From: Mollicutes bacterium | GTDB taxonomy: Bacteria > Bacillota_I > Bacilli_A > Izemoplasmatales > Izemoplasmataceae | DNA length: 39,794 nt | NCBI GenBank assembly: GCA_003568315.1 | Contig: PWYL01000057.1 | Coordinates: 1-39,794, forward strand | Reading direction: 5' to 3' | Shown here: one piece after another, positions 23,791 through 31,544 of the stretch | How the letters are laid out: every line of letters starts with the position of its first letter | Position numbering within the stretch: position 1 is the stretch's first letter | Made by a program: the position numbers and the translations under genes | Notes under the pieces: generated by a model | Seen by the model: the letters and a program-made list of their open reading frames with translations, nothing else | Database searches by the model: none | What the model was told of the DNA's origin: nothing

Positions 23791-24199
23791 TTACGGCGAG
23801 GCCTCGCTCGGGATCGCTTTGAGCGATGTGGAAGGCCTCCTCGCCCGCGGTGCGGGGAATCTGCGCTTTCCGAAAGGGAAGACCGCAGAAGCCGTCCGCC
23901 ATGTCCGACAAGTCGTAAAGAACGAGAACGTCCGGCTGGTCGTCCTCGGTCTCCCCTTGAACATGAACGGAAGCCGCGGACGACAGGCGGAGGAAACGGA
24001 ACGTTTCAAGGAAGAACTCGAACAAGCCCTCGATGTGCCCGTCATACTCGAGGATGAGAGGCTCACGACCGTCTATGCGAAAAGACGCATGGTCGAGAGC
24101 GAACGATCAAGGAAGAAACGGCGCGGGCTTCTCGATGAAGAGGCCGCCGTCGTACTTTTGCAAGCCTATCTGGACAAAACGAGAAAGGGAGATGAATGA
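23771..24199 (+). CDS. ruvX: RuvX/YqgF family nuclease
   Basis: This 142-residue protein has an RNase H-like fold. The family is implicated in 5'-end maturation of pre-16S rRNA and, by structural similarity, in Holliday junction resolution. The N-terminal LALDYGEASLGIALSD holds the first catalytic Asp, VLGLPLNMNGSRGRQA is the family loop, and LEDERLTTVYAKRRM and the LLDEEAAVVLLQAYL stretch contribute the remaining acidic residues. The GTG start follows AAGGAGAAG and lies inside the end of alaS. It is the second gene of the T-box operon, as in Bacillus (yrrK). Confidence 0.94.
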   Translation: MKILALDYGEASLGIALSDVEGLLARGAGNLRFPKGKTAEAVRHVRQVVKNENVRLVVLGLPLNMNGSRGRQAEETERFKEELEQALDVPVILEDERLTTVYAKRRMVESERSRKKRRGLLDEEAAVVLLQAYLDKTRKGDE

Positions 24200-24468
24200 T
24201 GGACGAGAAAACCTTGCGCATCATCGACGAATCGGGGAAAGAACACGACTATGAGATCGTGCTCACCTTCCGCTCCGACGAGACCGGCAAGAACTATGTC
24301 GTCTACAAGGAGATAGACGCCGCCGCCGACGAGGTCTATGCCGCCGAGTACACCGAGGAGGATGAAGACGGCGGCCGGTTGAAACCCATCGAGACCGACG
24401 AGGAATGGGACATGATCGAGGAAGTCCTCGAATCCTTCGCGAAGGAAGAAGAAGAGAAGAAACAATGA
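24199..24468 (+). CDS. DUF1292 family protein (YrzB-like)
   Basis: This 89-residue acidic protein matches DUF1292. Its core reads ESGKEHDYEIVLTFRSDETG then NYVVYKE, and the tail is very Glu-rich. No function is established; the family nearly always sits next to ruvX in Bacillota. Two adjacent ATGs exist at 24196 and 24199. The second is seven bases from AAGGGAG and is used here, while the first would make an ATGA overlap with ruvX. In Bacillus the next gene is mltG (yrrL), which is missing here. Confidence 0.88.
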   Translation: MDEKTLRIIDESGKEHDYEIVLTFRSDETGKNYVVYKEIDAAADEVYAAEYTEEDEDGGRLKPIETDEEWDMIEEVLESFAKEEEEKKQ

Positions 24469-25085
24469 AAGAACGCGCCCCTTGGGCTGATGCGCGCGTC
24501 TACGCCGAAGAGAGGGGCATCCCGATCATAGCCGATGAGAGCGCGCGTTGTATCGAAGGACTCATCCGCGAACACGGAATTCGCCGCATTCTCGAGATTG
24601 GCACGGCCGTGGGCTATAGTGCGATCCGGCTGGCCAGCGTCTCTGCGAAGATGCGCGTGGTCACCTTGGAACGCAATGCCAAGATGATAGAGAAAGCGCG
24701 GGATTTCATCCGAAGTTCCCCTTGTGGGGACAGGGTCACGCTCATCGAGGCTGATGCGCTTTGTTGGTTGCCGGCCCAGAGAGAAACGTTCGACATGCTT
24801 TTCATCGATGCGGCCAAAAGCCGATACAAGGCGTTTTTCGACCGGTTCACCCCCCATCTCCGGGCGGGGGGTGTCGTTGTCGTCGACAACGTCCTTTTCC
24901 GCGGCTTGGACGAGACCGCCCTGAACAGACGCCAAAAGCCGCTTGTCAAAAAGATTGAACGGTTCAACCGCTATTTTCTCGATCACGAGGGTTTCGATGC
25001 GGAAATCCTCGAGATCGGTGACGGTCTCGGCATCGCCGTGAAGAAGGGGGATAAAGATGGAACTTTTCGTGAAAACATCGGCTGA
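24465..25085 (+). CDS. trmR: SAM-dependent tRNA wobble-uridine methyltransferase TrmR (YrrM-like)
   Basis: This 206-residue class I O-methyltransferase (COMT-like fold) has the SAM motif ILEIGTAVGYSAIRLA and the catalytic segments LFIDAAKSRYKAFF and VVVVDNVLFRG. In Bacillus the syntenic YrrM (TrmR) methylates 5-hydroxyuridine at tRNA position 34 to 5-methoxyuridine. I infer the same here because trhP1 and trhP2, which make the hydroxyuridine, follow directly. The ATG overlaps the DUF1292 stop (ATGA), with a GGAAG-rich ribosome-binding region. The end overlaps trhP1 by 29 bases. Confidence 0.88.
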   Translation: MKERAPWADARVYAEERGIPIIADESARCIEGLIREHGIRRILEIGTAVGYSAIRLASVSAKMRVVTLERNAKMIEKARDFIRSSPCGDRVTLIEADALCWLPAQRETFDMLFIDAAKSRYKAFFDRFTPHLRAGGVVVVDNVLFRGLDETALNRRQKPLVKKIERFNRYFLDHEGFDAEILEIGDGLGIAVKKGDKDGTFRENIG

Positions 25086-25941
25086 CCATCTGTCCGACCT
25101 CCTCGAAAAGGAAGTCGACGGCATCATCGTCGGCGTGGAAGGATTCTCCGTGCGCATGAAGGAGAATGTCGCCCCTTCCGCCTTGGCAATGCTCGCCGCG
25201 AAGACGAAAAGGGCGGACAAGAGACTCTGGCTGAATCTGAACGCTTTCATCCATGAAACCGCCCTGGATGCTTTGGAGGTTTTTTTAGGACAAATTGCCG
25301 AACTTCCTATCGACGGTGTGCTCTTTGCCGATTTCGCCATCATGCGTCTTGCCGAGAAGAAAGGACTCGTTTCGCGACTCGTCTATCACGCCGAAACAAG
25401 CCCGACATTCGCAGAGGATGTCCGTTTTTTCGAAAGAGCGGGTGTCCAAGCTGTCGTTCTTGGCCGGGAACTCACCATCAAATCCATGGAGACCATCGCC
25501 GCCAAGACCGAGATCCCCCTCGTATTCGTCGGTCACGGTCGCTTGAACATGTTCCATTCGCGGCGGCGGCTCTTATCCAACTATTTCGCCATTACGGAAT
25601 CGGATGATGAAAAAGGAATGCCCGAAGACAGTTTCACCTTGCGAGAGGAGAGTCGTAACGAGCATTATCCCGTGTATGAGGATATCCACGGCACCCACAT
25701 CTTCCGCGATTCTCCCACGCAGAGTTTCACCGTGTGGGAACGTTTGGAAAAGATTCTTTCCTTCTTCATCGTGGATGGTCTCTTCTATGATGAAAGAAGA
25801 CTTCGGGAAATCGTCGACGATTGTATCGCCGTCCAAAAGGGCGCAAGGGGTGGAGACATCGCCAAGAAGTATCCGGACCACGACGAGGGCTTTTTCTTCC
25901 GAGAGACCTTCGCCAAGGAAGAGGAGGAGAAGAAACGATGA
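25057..25941 (+). CDS. trhP1: U32 family protein, TrhP1-like (tRNA U34 hydroxylation)
   Basis: This 294-residue protein belongs to the peptidase U32 family in its short form (Bacillus YrrN). YrrN/TrhP1 and YrrO/TrhP2 together take part in prephenate-dependent 5-hydroxyuridine formation at tRNA position 34. Where the long U32 member has cysteines (MCASYSGRC), this one reads GRLNMFHSRRRLLSNYF with none, so it probably has no Fe-S site of its own. ATG 25057 follows AAGGGGG, inside the end of trmR. The stop overlaps trhP2 (ATGA). A role as partner of TrhP2 is an inference from synteny. Confidence 0.85.
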   Translation: MELFVKTSADHLSDLLEKEVDGIIVGVEGFSVRMKENVAPSALAMLAAKTKRADKRLWLNLNAFIHETALDALEVFLGQIAELPIDGVLFADFAIMRLAEKKGLVSRLVYHAETSPTFAEDVRFFERAGVQAVVLGRELTIKSMETIAAKTEIPLVFVGHGRLNMFHSRRRLLSNYFAITESDDEKGMPEDSFTLREESRNEHYPVYEDIHGTHIFRDSPTQSFTVWERLEKILSFFIVDGLFYDERRLREIVDDCIAVQKGARGGDIAKKYPDHDEGFFFRETFAKEEEEKKR

Positions 25942-27122
25942 GACGCGTAGAACTCCTCGCTCCGGCGGGAGACCTTCTCAAGTTGAAAATCGCCCTCCAT
26001 TACGGTGCGGATGCCGTCTATCTCGGCGGCACCGAGTATTCACTCCGCGCCCGGGCGTCGAATTTCACCCTGCAAGACATCGAAAAGGGAGTCCGTTTCG
26101 CGCACCGGTCGGGACGGAAGGTCTATGTGGCGGTGAACGCCTTCTTCCATCCGGAGGATGCCAAAGGACTCCCCGGATATCTGAAAAAGCTCGAAGCCAT
26201 CGGCGTTGACGCTTTGATCGTGGCTTCTTCCGGTGCGGCATCCTTGGTGGGACAACACACCTCTCTTCCTTTCCACATCTCCACCCAGCAATCGACAACG
26301 AACAGCGAGGCTGTCCGCTTCTGGGAGGGAAGAGGCGCCGGACGCACCATTCTCGCCCGCGAACTCACCATGGATGAACTGGAAAGACTCCGGAAAGCGA
26401 CCGACGCGGAACTCGAGGTCTTCATCCACGGCGGCATGTGCGCCTCCTATTCGGGCCGATGCACCCTCTCGAACCACATGACCCACCGCGATGCCAACCG
26501 GGGCGGTTGCGCCCATTCCTGCCGTTGGGACTACGACCTCTATGCCATGAATGACAAATTGGACATAGAGACGCCCTTCTCTTTGGGATCCAAGGACCTT
26601 TGTGCTGTGCGGGAAGTCCCGAGACTCATCGGGATGGGTATCGACGCGTTGAAGATCGAAGGGCGCATGAAGAGCATCCACTACATCGCCACCGTCGTGA
26701 ACGTCTACCGGCGACTCATCGATGCCGTTCTGCAAGATGATCCCATCGATTTCGCCGCCTTGGAAGAAGAAATCGCCAAAGCCGAGAACCGGCCGACGGG
26801 CCAAGGATTCCTCAAAGGTTCCCCCTCTCACACCGAACAGCTCTACAACCTCCGAAGCGAACCGGTGAACAAAGTGTTTTTGGGTATTGTCAAGGCCTAT
26901 GACGAAAAACGGGAAGAAGCCGTGATCGATGTCAGGAACCGTTTCTCCGCGGGTGACACCCTCGAGATCTTGACCCCCGCGGGCCCGAGCGCCCCCTTCC
27001 GGGTGGAATCCCTCTTCGACGAAGAGGGATATCCCCTCCAGACGGCCCGTCATCCCCGCGAGAGGATTCGCTTGAAGACCCCGCGGAAAGTGGAGCCATA
27101 CGACCTTCTCCGTCGCGTCTGA
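25938..27122 (+). CDS. trhP2: U32 family protein, TrhP2-like (tRNA U34 hydroxylation)
   Basis: This 394-residue U32 protein matches Bacillus YrrO. The barrel starts with VELLAPAGDLLKLKIALHYG, and HGGMCASYSGRCTLSNHM is the U32 signature. GGCAHSC supplies further cysteines, so four clustered Cys can hold an Fe-S cluster. GIDALKIEGRMKS is typical, and a C-terminal beta-barrel domain (about 310-394) completes it. ATG 25938 follows GGAGGAG and overlaps the trhP1 stop. It is the last gene of the alaS operon as far as I can see. The old peptidase label for this family is probably misleading here. Confidence 0.9.
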   Translation: MRRVELLAPAGDLLKLKIALHYGADAVYLGGTEYSLRARASNFTLQDIEKGVRFAHRSGRKVYVAVNAFFHPEDAKGLPGYLKKLEAIGVDALIVASSGAASLVGQHTSLPFHISTQQSTTNSEAVRFWEGRGAGRTILARELTMDELERLRKATDAELEVFIHGGMCASYSGRCTLSNHMTHRDANRGGCAHSCRWDYDLYAMNDKLDIETPFSLGSKDLCAVREVPRLIGMGIDALKIEGRMKSIHYIATVVNVYRRLIDAVLQDDPIDFAALEEEIAKAENRPTGQGFLKGSPSHTEQLYNLRSEPVNKVFLGIVKAYDEKREEAVIDVRNRFSAGDTLEILTPAGPSAPFRVESLFDEEGYPLQTARHPRERIRLKTPRKVEPYDLLRRV

Positions 27123-27152
27123 AGGTTATGGGCGATATTTTACGGAATACTC

Positions 27153-27181
27153 TTGGCGGAACGCGCGCTTTATGGTAGAAT
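27153..27181 (+). promoter_or_regulatory. Promoter upstream of the greA leader
   Basis: TTGGCG (27153-27158) and TAGAAT (27176-27181) are 17 bases apart, with TG two bases before the -10 box (an extended -10). The greA start is about 178 bases downstream, leaving a long transcribed leader. Confidence 0.6.
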
Positions 27182-27187
27182 GTGTTC

Positions 27188-27345
27188 GCAAGCAGGCCCT
27201 CTTGTCCGTACAGCCCTTCTGACGGACGGGGGTGCTCTTATTTATATACATACGCAACATAAGCTTCGGAACCCAATAGACCGAACCCCCGCTTCTCACA
27301 CTCCAGTGTCAAATGCGTTGAGGCGCGGATGGTCTCCAAAGAACA
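27188..27345 (+). ncRNA. Structured leader or small RNA upstream of greA (unidentified)
   Basis: No ORF with a ribosome-binding site fills this stretch. GTCCGT (27204-27209) pairs with ACGGAC (27222-27227), with an inner CAG/CTG stem and a five-base loop. CGGGGGT (27227-27233) is complementary to ACCCCCG (27285-27291), TTCGG (27265) to CCGAA (27281), and ACACTCCAGTGT is a short palindrome (27298-27309). Some of these pairings exclude each other, as in a switch. An interrupted T-rich tract (27237-27246) follows the first hairpin. It could be an attenuator, a 6S-like RNA or a riboswitch; I recognise none with confidence. Confidence 0.4.
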
Positions 27346-27358
27346 AGGAGGCACACCC

Positions 27359-27829
27359 ATGGAGAACAATTCCCACAAGCTCACCCAGAAAGGGATCGAC
27401 AAACTGAAAGGCGAACTCGAAAGACTCAAGACCGTCGAGAGGGACCGTGTACTCGAGGCGCTTCGTGAAGCCCGTTCGCAGGGCGATCTGAGCGAGAACG
27501 CCGATTATGACACCGCCCGTTCCGACCAGGCCCGCATCGAGACCCGCATCAAGGAAATCGAGAACATCCTGAAACACGCCGAGCTCATCACGGATGACCG
27601 CACCAACAACCGCGTGAGCATCGGCAAGACCGTCACCTTGAAGATCAACGACCAAAAACCCGAGGACTACAACATCGTCGGTTCCCTCGAGGCCGACCCC
27701 TTCGACAAGAAAATCTCCAACGAATCCCCGATCGGCAAGGCCGTCATCGGCGGCAAGAAGGGCGACAAGGTCCGAGCGAAGACCGCCGCGAACAAAGAGA
27801 CCGAGATCGAGATTCTGAACGTGAAATGA
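27359..27829 (+). CDS. greA: Transcription elongation factor GreA
   Basis: This 156-residue protein rescues backtracked RNA polymerase by stimulating cleavage of the nascent transcript. The N-terminal coiled coil has the acidic tip (SQGDLSENADYDTARSDQ) that reaches the active site. The C-terminal FKBP-like domain ends with SPIGKAVIGGKKGD. ATG 27359 follows AAGGAGG; the frame is open ten codons further upstream without a ribosome-binding site. A terminator starts at its stop codon. Position after the trhP genes is as in Bacillus, although udk is absent between them. Confidence 0.97.
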   Translation: MENNSHKLTQKGIDKLKGELERLKTVERDRVLEALREARSQGDLSENADYDTARSDQARIETRIKEIENILKHAELITDDRTNNRVSIGKTVTLKINDQKPEDYNIVGSLEADPFDKKISNESPIGKAVIGGKKGDKVRAKTAANKETEIEILNVK

Positions 27830-27851
27830 GAATGGTCCTCCATTCTTTTTT
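27829..27851 (+). terminator. Terminator at the end of greA
   Basis: AGAATGG (27829-27835) pairs with CCATTCT (27840-27846) around TCCT, and six T follow. The stem begins on the last base of the stop codon. Confidence 0.8.
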
Positions 27852-27873
27852 CATTCGCTAGGAGGGATTGTCC

Positions 27874-28557
27874 ATGAGGATCGGCGTACTTTTGGCCATG
27901 GATGAAGAACTCGAAGCCTTTAGACAGACACTCGCCGATGTCCGCGAGGAGCCATTTCTCCAAGGACGGCTTGTCTCGGGGACAATCAAAGGAAACGAGG
28001 TGCTCGCCTTGAAAAGCGGCATCGGCAAGGTGCATGCCGCCCGTACGGCCGCACTCTTCATCGAAAGGAAGCGACCGGATCTTGTCGTGAGCACAGGTAT
28101 CGCGGGTGGCGTCGAAAGCGGCCTTTTCCGTGTCGTGCTTGCCGAAGGCGCACTCCAGCACGATGTCGACATCACCCCTTACGGGTATGAACCCGGCGAG
28201 ATTCCCGGTCTCGATGTCGTGTTCCCTGTCGAGAAGTCTTTTCGGAAAAAAGCGGCGGAGGCCCTGCGGAAGGAAGGCGTCCCTTTTGATGGGGGCATCA
28301 TCGCGAGCGGGGACACGTTCATGCGCGACCGCTCCCCTTTGCGTCCTTTCGAGAAGGACCGGCTGATTTCCGCTTGCGACATGGAAAGCGCGGCCATCGC
28401 CCAAGTGGCATCACTCGCGCACACGCCCTTTTTGATTGTCCGGTCGGTCTCCGATTGTCTGGAGGCCGAAGACCAACTCGAAGAAAGCGGCCAACGCATA
28501 GAAAAAGCCGCGAAGACGGCCGCGGAAGCCCTCGCCGTGGTGATACGCGCTTTATGA
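27874..28557 (+). CDS. mtnN: 5'-methylthioadenosine/S-adenosylhomocysteine nucleosidase
   Basis: This 227-residue enzyme hydrolyses MTA and SAH, by-products of SAM use, to free adenine. The N-terminal IGVLLAMDEELEAF contains the catalytic Glu region, STGIAGGV is the ribose/purine-site loop, and DMESAAIAQVA and RSVSDCL hold the conserved Glu and catalytic Asp. ATG 27874 follows AGGAGGG. It would detoxify the SAH made by trmR and rsmH, among other enzymes. The stop overlaps the next gene as ATGA. Confidence 0.95.
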   Translation: MRIGVLLAMDEELEAFRQTLADVREEPFLQGRLVSGTIKGNEVLALKSGIGKVHAARTAALFIERKRPDLVVSTGIAGGVESGLFRVVLAEGALQHDVDITPYGYEPGEIPGLDVVFPVEKSFRKKAAEALRKEGVPFDGGIIASGDTFMRDRSPLRPFEKDRLISACDMESAAIAQVASLAHTPFLIVRSVSDCLEAEDQLEESGQRIEKAAKTAAEALAVVIRAL

Positions 28558-29279
28558 GGCTCACCATGTCCCTTCTGGGCGAAGACCGCCACATCCGCAT
28601 CAAGCGGAGGAAACGTCAGAAACGGGTCTATGTGAGAGCCCTCGCCGACGGGTCCTTGACGGTCAGCGCTCCCCGTCACACCCCGCTTTCGGCCATCCGG
28701 AAAATCCTGCAAGAACAAGCCACAAGAGTGGAAAAGCTACCGGTCTATCTGGATCCCGGATTGCGACTCGAACACGCGCAGAAGATCCCTTTTTTCGGTC
28801 AAGAGACCTCCATAGTGAGAACCCTCCCCGCGGAAGGCTTTGTCCGTCATGATGAGGACCAATGCCGGCTTCTCGTTCCCCGGGGACCTTTTCATGGCAG
28901 GAGGGCCTTGGAGGATTTCTTCCGGGAACATTTCCTTTCGGCGGCGACTTTGGCACTGAAAGACCTCGCGGCGCGCTTTCCGGAGGTCGCGAACGTCCCT
29001 TTCCGCGTGACTTGTCGCTACATGAAACAGACACTCGGGAGCTACAGGAAAAACCCCTCGCGGATCAGTCTGAATCTCTGTCTTGTCCACTACCCCGCGG
29101 AATTCACCCGGCTCATCGTGAGCCACGAAGTCGCCCATCATTTCCATCCCGACCATTCGCAAGCCTTCCATGCCACACTCGAAAGATACTTCCCCGACCA
29201 CAGAAAGAAGCACACCGAACTCAAGCGGATCCATGAAGCCTTCCTCTACAGGAAACATGACAAACCGCTTCCGCTTTAG
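28554..29279 (+). CDS. YgjP-like (DUF45) metal-dependent hydrolase
   Basis: This 241-residue protein matches the YgjP/SprT-like DUF45 group. The zinc motif HEVAHHFHPDHSQAFH gives HExxH and a downstream His. Upstream, LNLCLVHYPAEFTRLIVSHE and the N-terminal IRIKRRKRQKRVYVRAL (a family-typical basic beta strand) agree. The biological substrate is not established. The start is either ATG 28554, overlapping the mtnN stop, or ATG 28566, six bases after GAGG. I list the longer form. The yqeG promoter lies within its last codons. Confidence 0.85.
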   Translation: MRLTMSLLGEDRHIRIKRRKRQKRVYVRALADGSLTVSAPRHTPLSAIRKILQEQATRVEKLPVYLDPGLRLEHAQKIPFFGQETSIVRTLPAEGFVRHDEDQCRLLVPRGPFHGRRALEDFFREHFLSAATLALKDLAARFPEVANVPFRVTCRYMKQTLGSYRKNPSRISLNLCLVHYPAEFTRLIVSHEVAHHFHPDHSQAFHATLERYFPDHRKKHTELKRIHEAFLYRKHDKPLPL

Positions 29280-29285
29280 TATAAT
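29257..29285 (+). promoter_or_regulatory. Promoter of the yqeG-yqeH-yqeK-rsfS operon
   Basis: ATGACA (29257-29262) and a perfect TATAAT (29280-29285) are 17 bases apart, embedded in the end of the YgjP-like gene. Confidence 0.7.
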
Positions 29286-29311
29286 GTGGCTGTGATGAAA
29301 AGGAGGCCGCC

Positions 29312-29881
29312 ATGATCCACTATCTCATCGACTGGAAGAAATGCATCCCCGATTATCACGAACCGGACATTTTCGCCGTCGATTTCGAGAATCTTTACGC
29401 GAAGGGCTACAAAGCCCTCCTCCTCGACATCGACAACACCCTCGTGACCTATGACGAGGACCTCCCGGGCGAAAAGACCCGTGCGCTACTCGATGAACTG
29501 GAGAGAATCGGGTTCGAGGTCGTCCTCCTTTCCAACAACAACCGCTCACGGATCGAACCCTTCGCCCTTTCGTTGGGATTTCCCGCGATTTTCCGCGCGA
29601 AAAAGCCCTTTCGTCCGGGATTCAAGCGTTCGCTCGACACGCTCGAAAGACCCCGGGAAAAACACGAGGTCCTGGTCGTGGGCGACCAGCTGATGACCGA
29701 TGTCTATGGTGCGAAACGTTTTGGCCTTTCCGTCTTGCTTGTGGGACCTTTGTCGCTGGAGACCGAGCGCTGGTACACGAGGTTCAACCGGTTCGTCGAA
29801 CGGAAGATGTTGAGAAGAATCAAGAAGAAAGCTCCCGAAAGATATGACGAACTCGGCCTCGAAAGCCGGTGGAAACGATGA
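29312..29881 (+). CDS. yqeG: YqeG family HAD-type phosphatase
   Basis: This 189-residue protein is a HAD IIIA-subfamily phosphatase. Motif I is LLLDIDNTLVTYDE (DxDxT form), motif II is VVLLSNNNRSR, and motif III/IV is EVLVVGDQLMTDVYGAKRFG. Related proteins dephosphorylate phosphatidylglycerophosphate in some organisms, but the Bacillus member is uncharacterised to my knowledge. A phosphatidylglycerophosphate synthase (pgsA) is encoded about 8 kb away. ATG 29312 follows AAAAGGAGG. It is the first gene of the operon; its stop overlaps yqeH. Confidence 0.92.
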   Translation: MIHYLIDWKKCIPDYHEPDIFAVDFENLYAKGYKALLLDIDNTLVTYDEDLPGEKTRALLDELERIGFEVVLLSNNNRSRIEPFALSLGFPAIFRAKKPFRPGFKRSLDTLERPREKHEVLVVGDQLMTDVYGAKRFGLSVLLVGPLSLETERWYTRFNRFVERKMLRRIKKKAPERYDELGLESRWKR

Positions 29882-30969
29882 AAGACATCCCCTGCAAAGG
29901 CTGCGGCGGCATTTTGCAAAACAAGGATGAGTTCCGTCCCTTCTACACGCCGAAACCCTTGGAGGAAGGGGAGGAGCCCCCTTATTGCCGGCGTTGTTTC
30001 CGTTTGCGTCACTATGGCGAAGTGACACCGACGAGCCTGTCGGCCGAAGATTATCGGGCCATGCTCGCAGAAATCGACACCGACGCCCTCTTCGTCAAGG
30101 TCGTCGACCTCTTCGATGTCGAAGGATCGCTGATCCCCGCCTTGACGAGAATCTGCGCCGCAAGGGATCTTGTCGTCGTCGCGAACAAGCGCGACCTTCT
30201 GCCCAAAAGCATCAAGGATGCGCGTCTCAAACACCGGTTGAACGCCATTCTGACAGCGAACGGTTTCTCTCCCCTCGCGGTCGCGCTCGTGAGCGCGACG
30301 AAAGGATGGGGAGTCGATGACCTCATCAGTGTTCTTGCCGAGAAGGCCCAAGGACGAGACATCTATTTCGTCGGTGCGACGAACACGGGCAAGTCCACAC
30401 TCTTGAACCGCATGATCCGCTCGCTCGTGGATGAAGAGGGCACCATCACGACGTCTTTCGCTCCCGGCACCACACAAGGCACAATCCGCATTCCCTTCGA
30501 AGACCTCGCCCTTGTCGACACGCCGGGGCTCTTCAAGAAGAACCACCTCTACAATCTCCTTTCCGCTTCCTCCTTGCAGGCGGTGCAGCCGAAGAAGGAG
30601 ATCAAACCGAAAGTCTATCAGCTGGAACCCGACCAGACCGTATTCCTGGGCGCTTTGGCCCGTATCGATTTTGTGAAGGGTCTTCCTTCGTCCTTCGTCT
30701 TTTACACCGCCCCCGATGTGACAATACACCGGACGAAACTTCTGCGGGCCGACGATTTCTTCAACCGACACAAGGGCGGAGACCTCTATCCGCCCTCCGC
30801 CCTTGAAGAGCTCCCGCCGCTTTCCGCCCATCACTTCCCCTTCCGGGAGGAAGAGAAGACGGACATCGTCTTTCCCGGGCTCGGCTTCGTCACCGTGAAA
30901 GGCTCGGGTGTCTTGCGCGTCTTCACCCCGAAAGGTCTGCAGCCCTACCGAAGGGAGGCGATCATCTGA
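29878..30969 (+). CDS. yqeH: YqeH circularly permuted GTPase (30S assembly)
   Basis: This 363-residue GTPase is needed for small-subunit assembly in Bacillus. An N-terminal zinc finger uses C6-x2-C9 and C37-x2-C40. The GTPase motifs appear in permuted order: G4 VANKRDLLPKS, G5 SATKGWG, then G1 VGATNTGKSTLLNR and G3 LVDTPGLF. A C-terminal RNA-binding domain follows. ATG 29878 overlaps the yqeG stop (ATGA) with GGTGG upstream. In Bacillus, aroE (aroD), yhbY (yqeI) and nadD come next; here yqeK follows at once. Confidence 0.96.
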   Translation: MKDIPCKGCGGILQNKDEFRPFYTPKPLEEGEEPPYCRRCFRLRHYGEVTPTSLSAEDYRAMLAEIDTDALFVKVVDLFDVEGSLIPALTRICAARDLVVVANKRDLLPKSIKDARLKHRLNAILTANGFSPLAVALVSATKGWGVDDLISVLAEKAQGRDIYFVGATNTGKSTLLNRMIRSLVDEEGTITTSFAPGTTQGTIRIPFEDLALVDTPGLFKKNHLYNLLSASSLQAVQPKKEIKPKVYQLEPDQTVFLGALARIDFVKGLPSSFVFYTAPDVTIHRTKLLRADDFFNRHKGGDLYPPSALEELPPLSAHHFPFREEEKTDIVFPGLGFVTVKGSGVLRVFTPKGLQPYRREAII

Positions 30970-31544
30970 TGCTCGACAGGATCCGGCGTGATGTATGGGA
31001 AACTTTCGCGAACGATCCCGAACGCCTCGTACACATCAAGGGTGTCGTCGCGACGGCCCTCCTCTTGGCGCGAAAGATGAGGATCGACCGCCGAAGGATT
31101 TTGATCGCGGCCTATCTGCACGATATCACGAAGAACATCTCCGAAAAGGCCCATAAAGCCCTCATCCGGGAGTACTATCCCGAAGAGGCGCTTTCCGACC
31201 TCACACCCCCGCTCTATCACGCCTTGAGCGCGGCCGCCTATGTACGCAAATTCTACGGCATCGACGATGCCGAGACACTGAGAGCCATCGGCAGCCACAC
31301 CATCGGTCGGCCCCGGATGACCCCTCTGGAGAAGGTGCTATTCTTAGCCGACTACATCGAACCGAACCGTCCCTACCCGATAGCGAGAGAAGTGCGGGCA
31401 ATCGCTTTCGAAGATATCGACAAGGCCGTCTTCACGGCCATCGACCATTCCATCCGCCATTTCGAGAAAGAAGACGGTCACATCCCCAAGGCGGCCTATG
31501 CCGTCCGCGACTATTATGCGGCCAAAGGAGCATGCCATGGATAA
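30969..31544 (+). CDS. yqeK: YqeK family HD-domain Ap4A hydrolase
   Basis: This 191-residue HD-domain protein matches YqeK, which symmetrically cleaves diadenosine tetraphosphate. Metal ligands include H22 (VHIKGV), H51-D52 (AAYLHDITKN) and later His residues (YHALSAAAYV, IGSHTIG). EKVLFLADYIEPNR is a family hallmark. The ATG overlaps the yqeH stop (TGATG), with GGGAGG upstream. The end overlaps rsfS by eight bases. nadD, its usual upstream neighbour, is not in the window. Confidence 0.95.
   Translation: MLDRIRRDVWETFANDPERLVHIKGVVATALLLARKMRIDRRRILIAAYLHDITKNISEKAHKALIREYYPEEALSDLTPPLYHALSAAAYVRKFYGIDDAETLRAIGSHTIGRPRMTPLEKVLFLADYIEPNRPYPIAREVRAIAFEDIDKAVFTAIDHSIRHFEKEDGHIPKAAYAVRDYYAAKGACHG

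Noticed and set aside
27188-27345. Calling the greA leader a 6S RNA
   Set aside because: Position and size are possible, but I could not draw the closing stem with a large central bubble that defines 6S RNA. It is left as unidentified.
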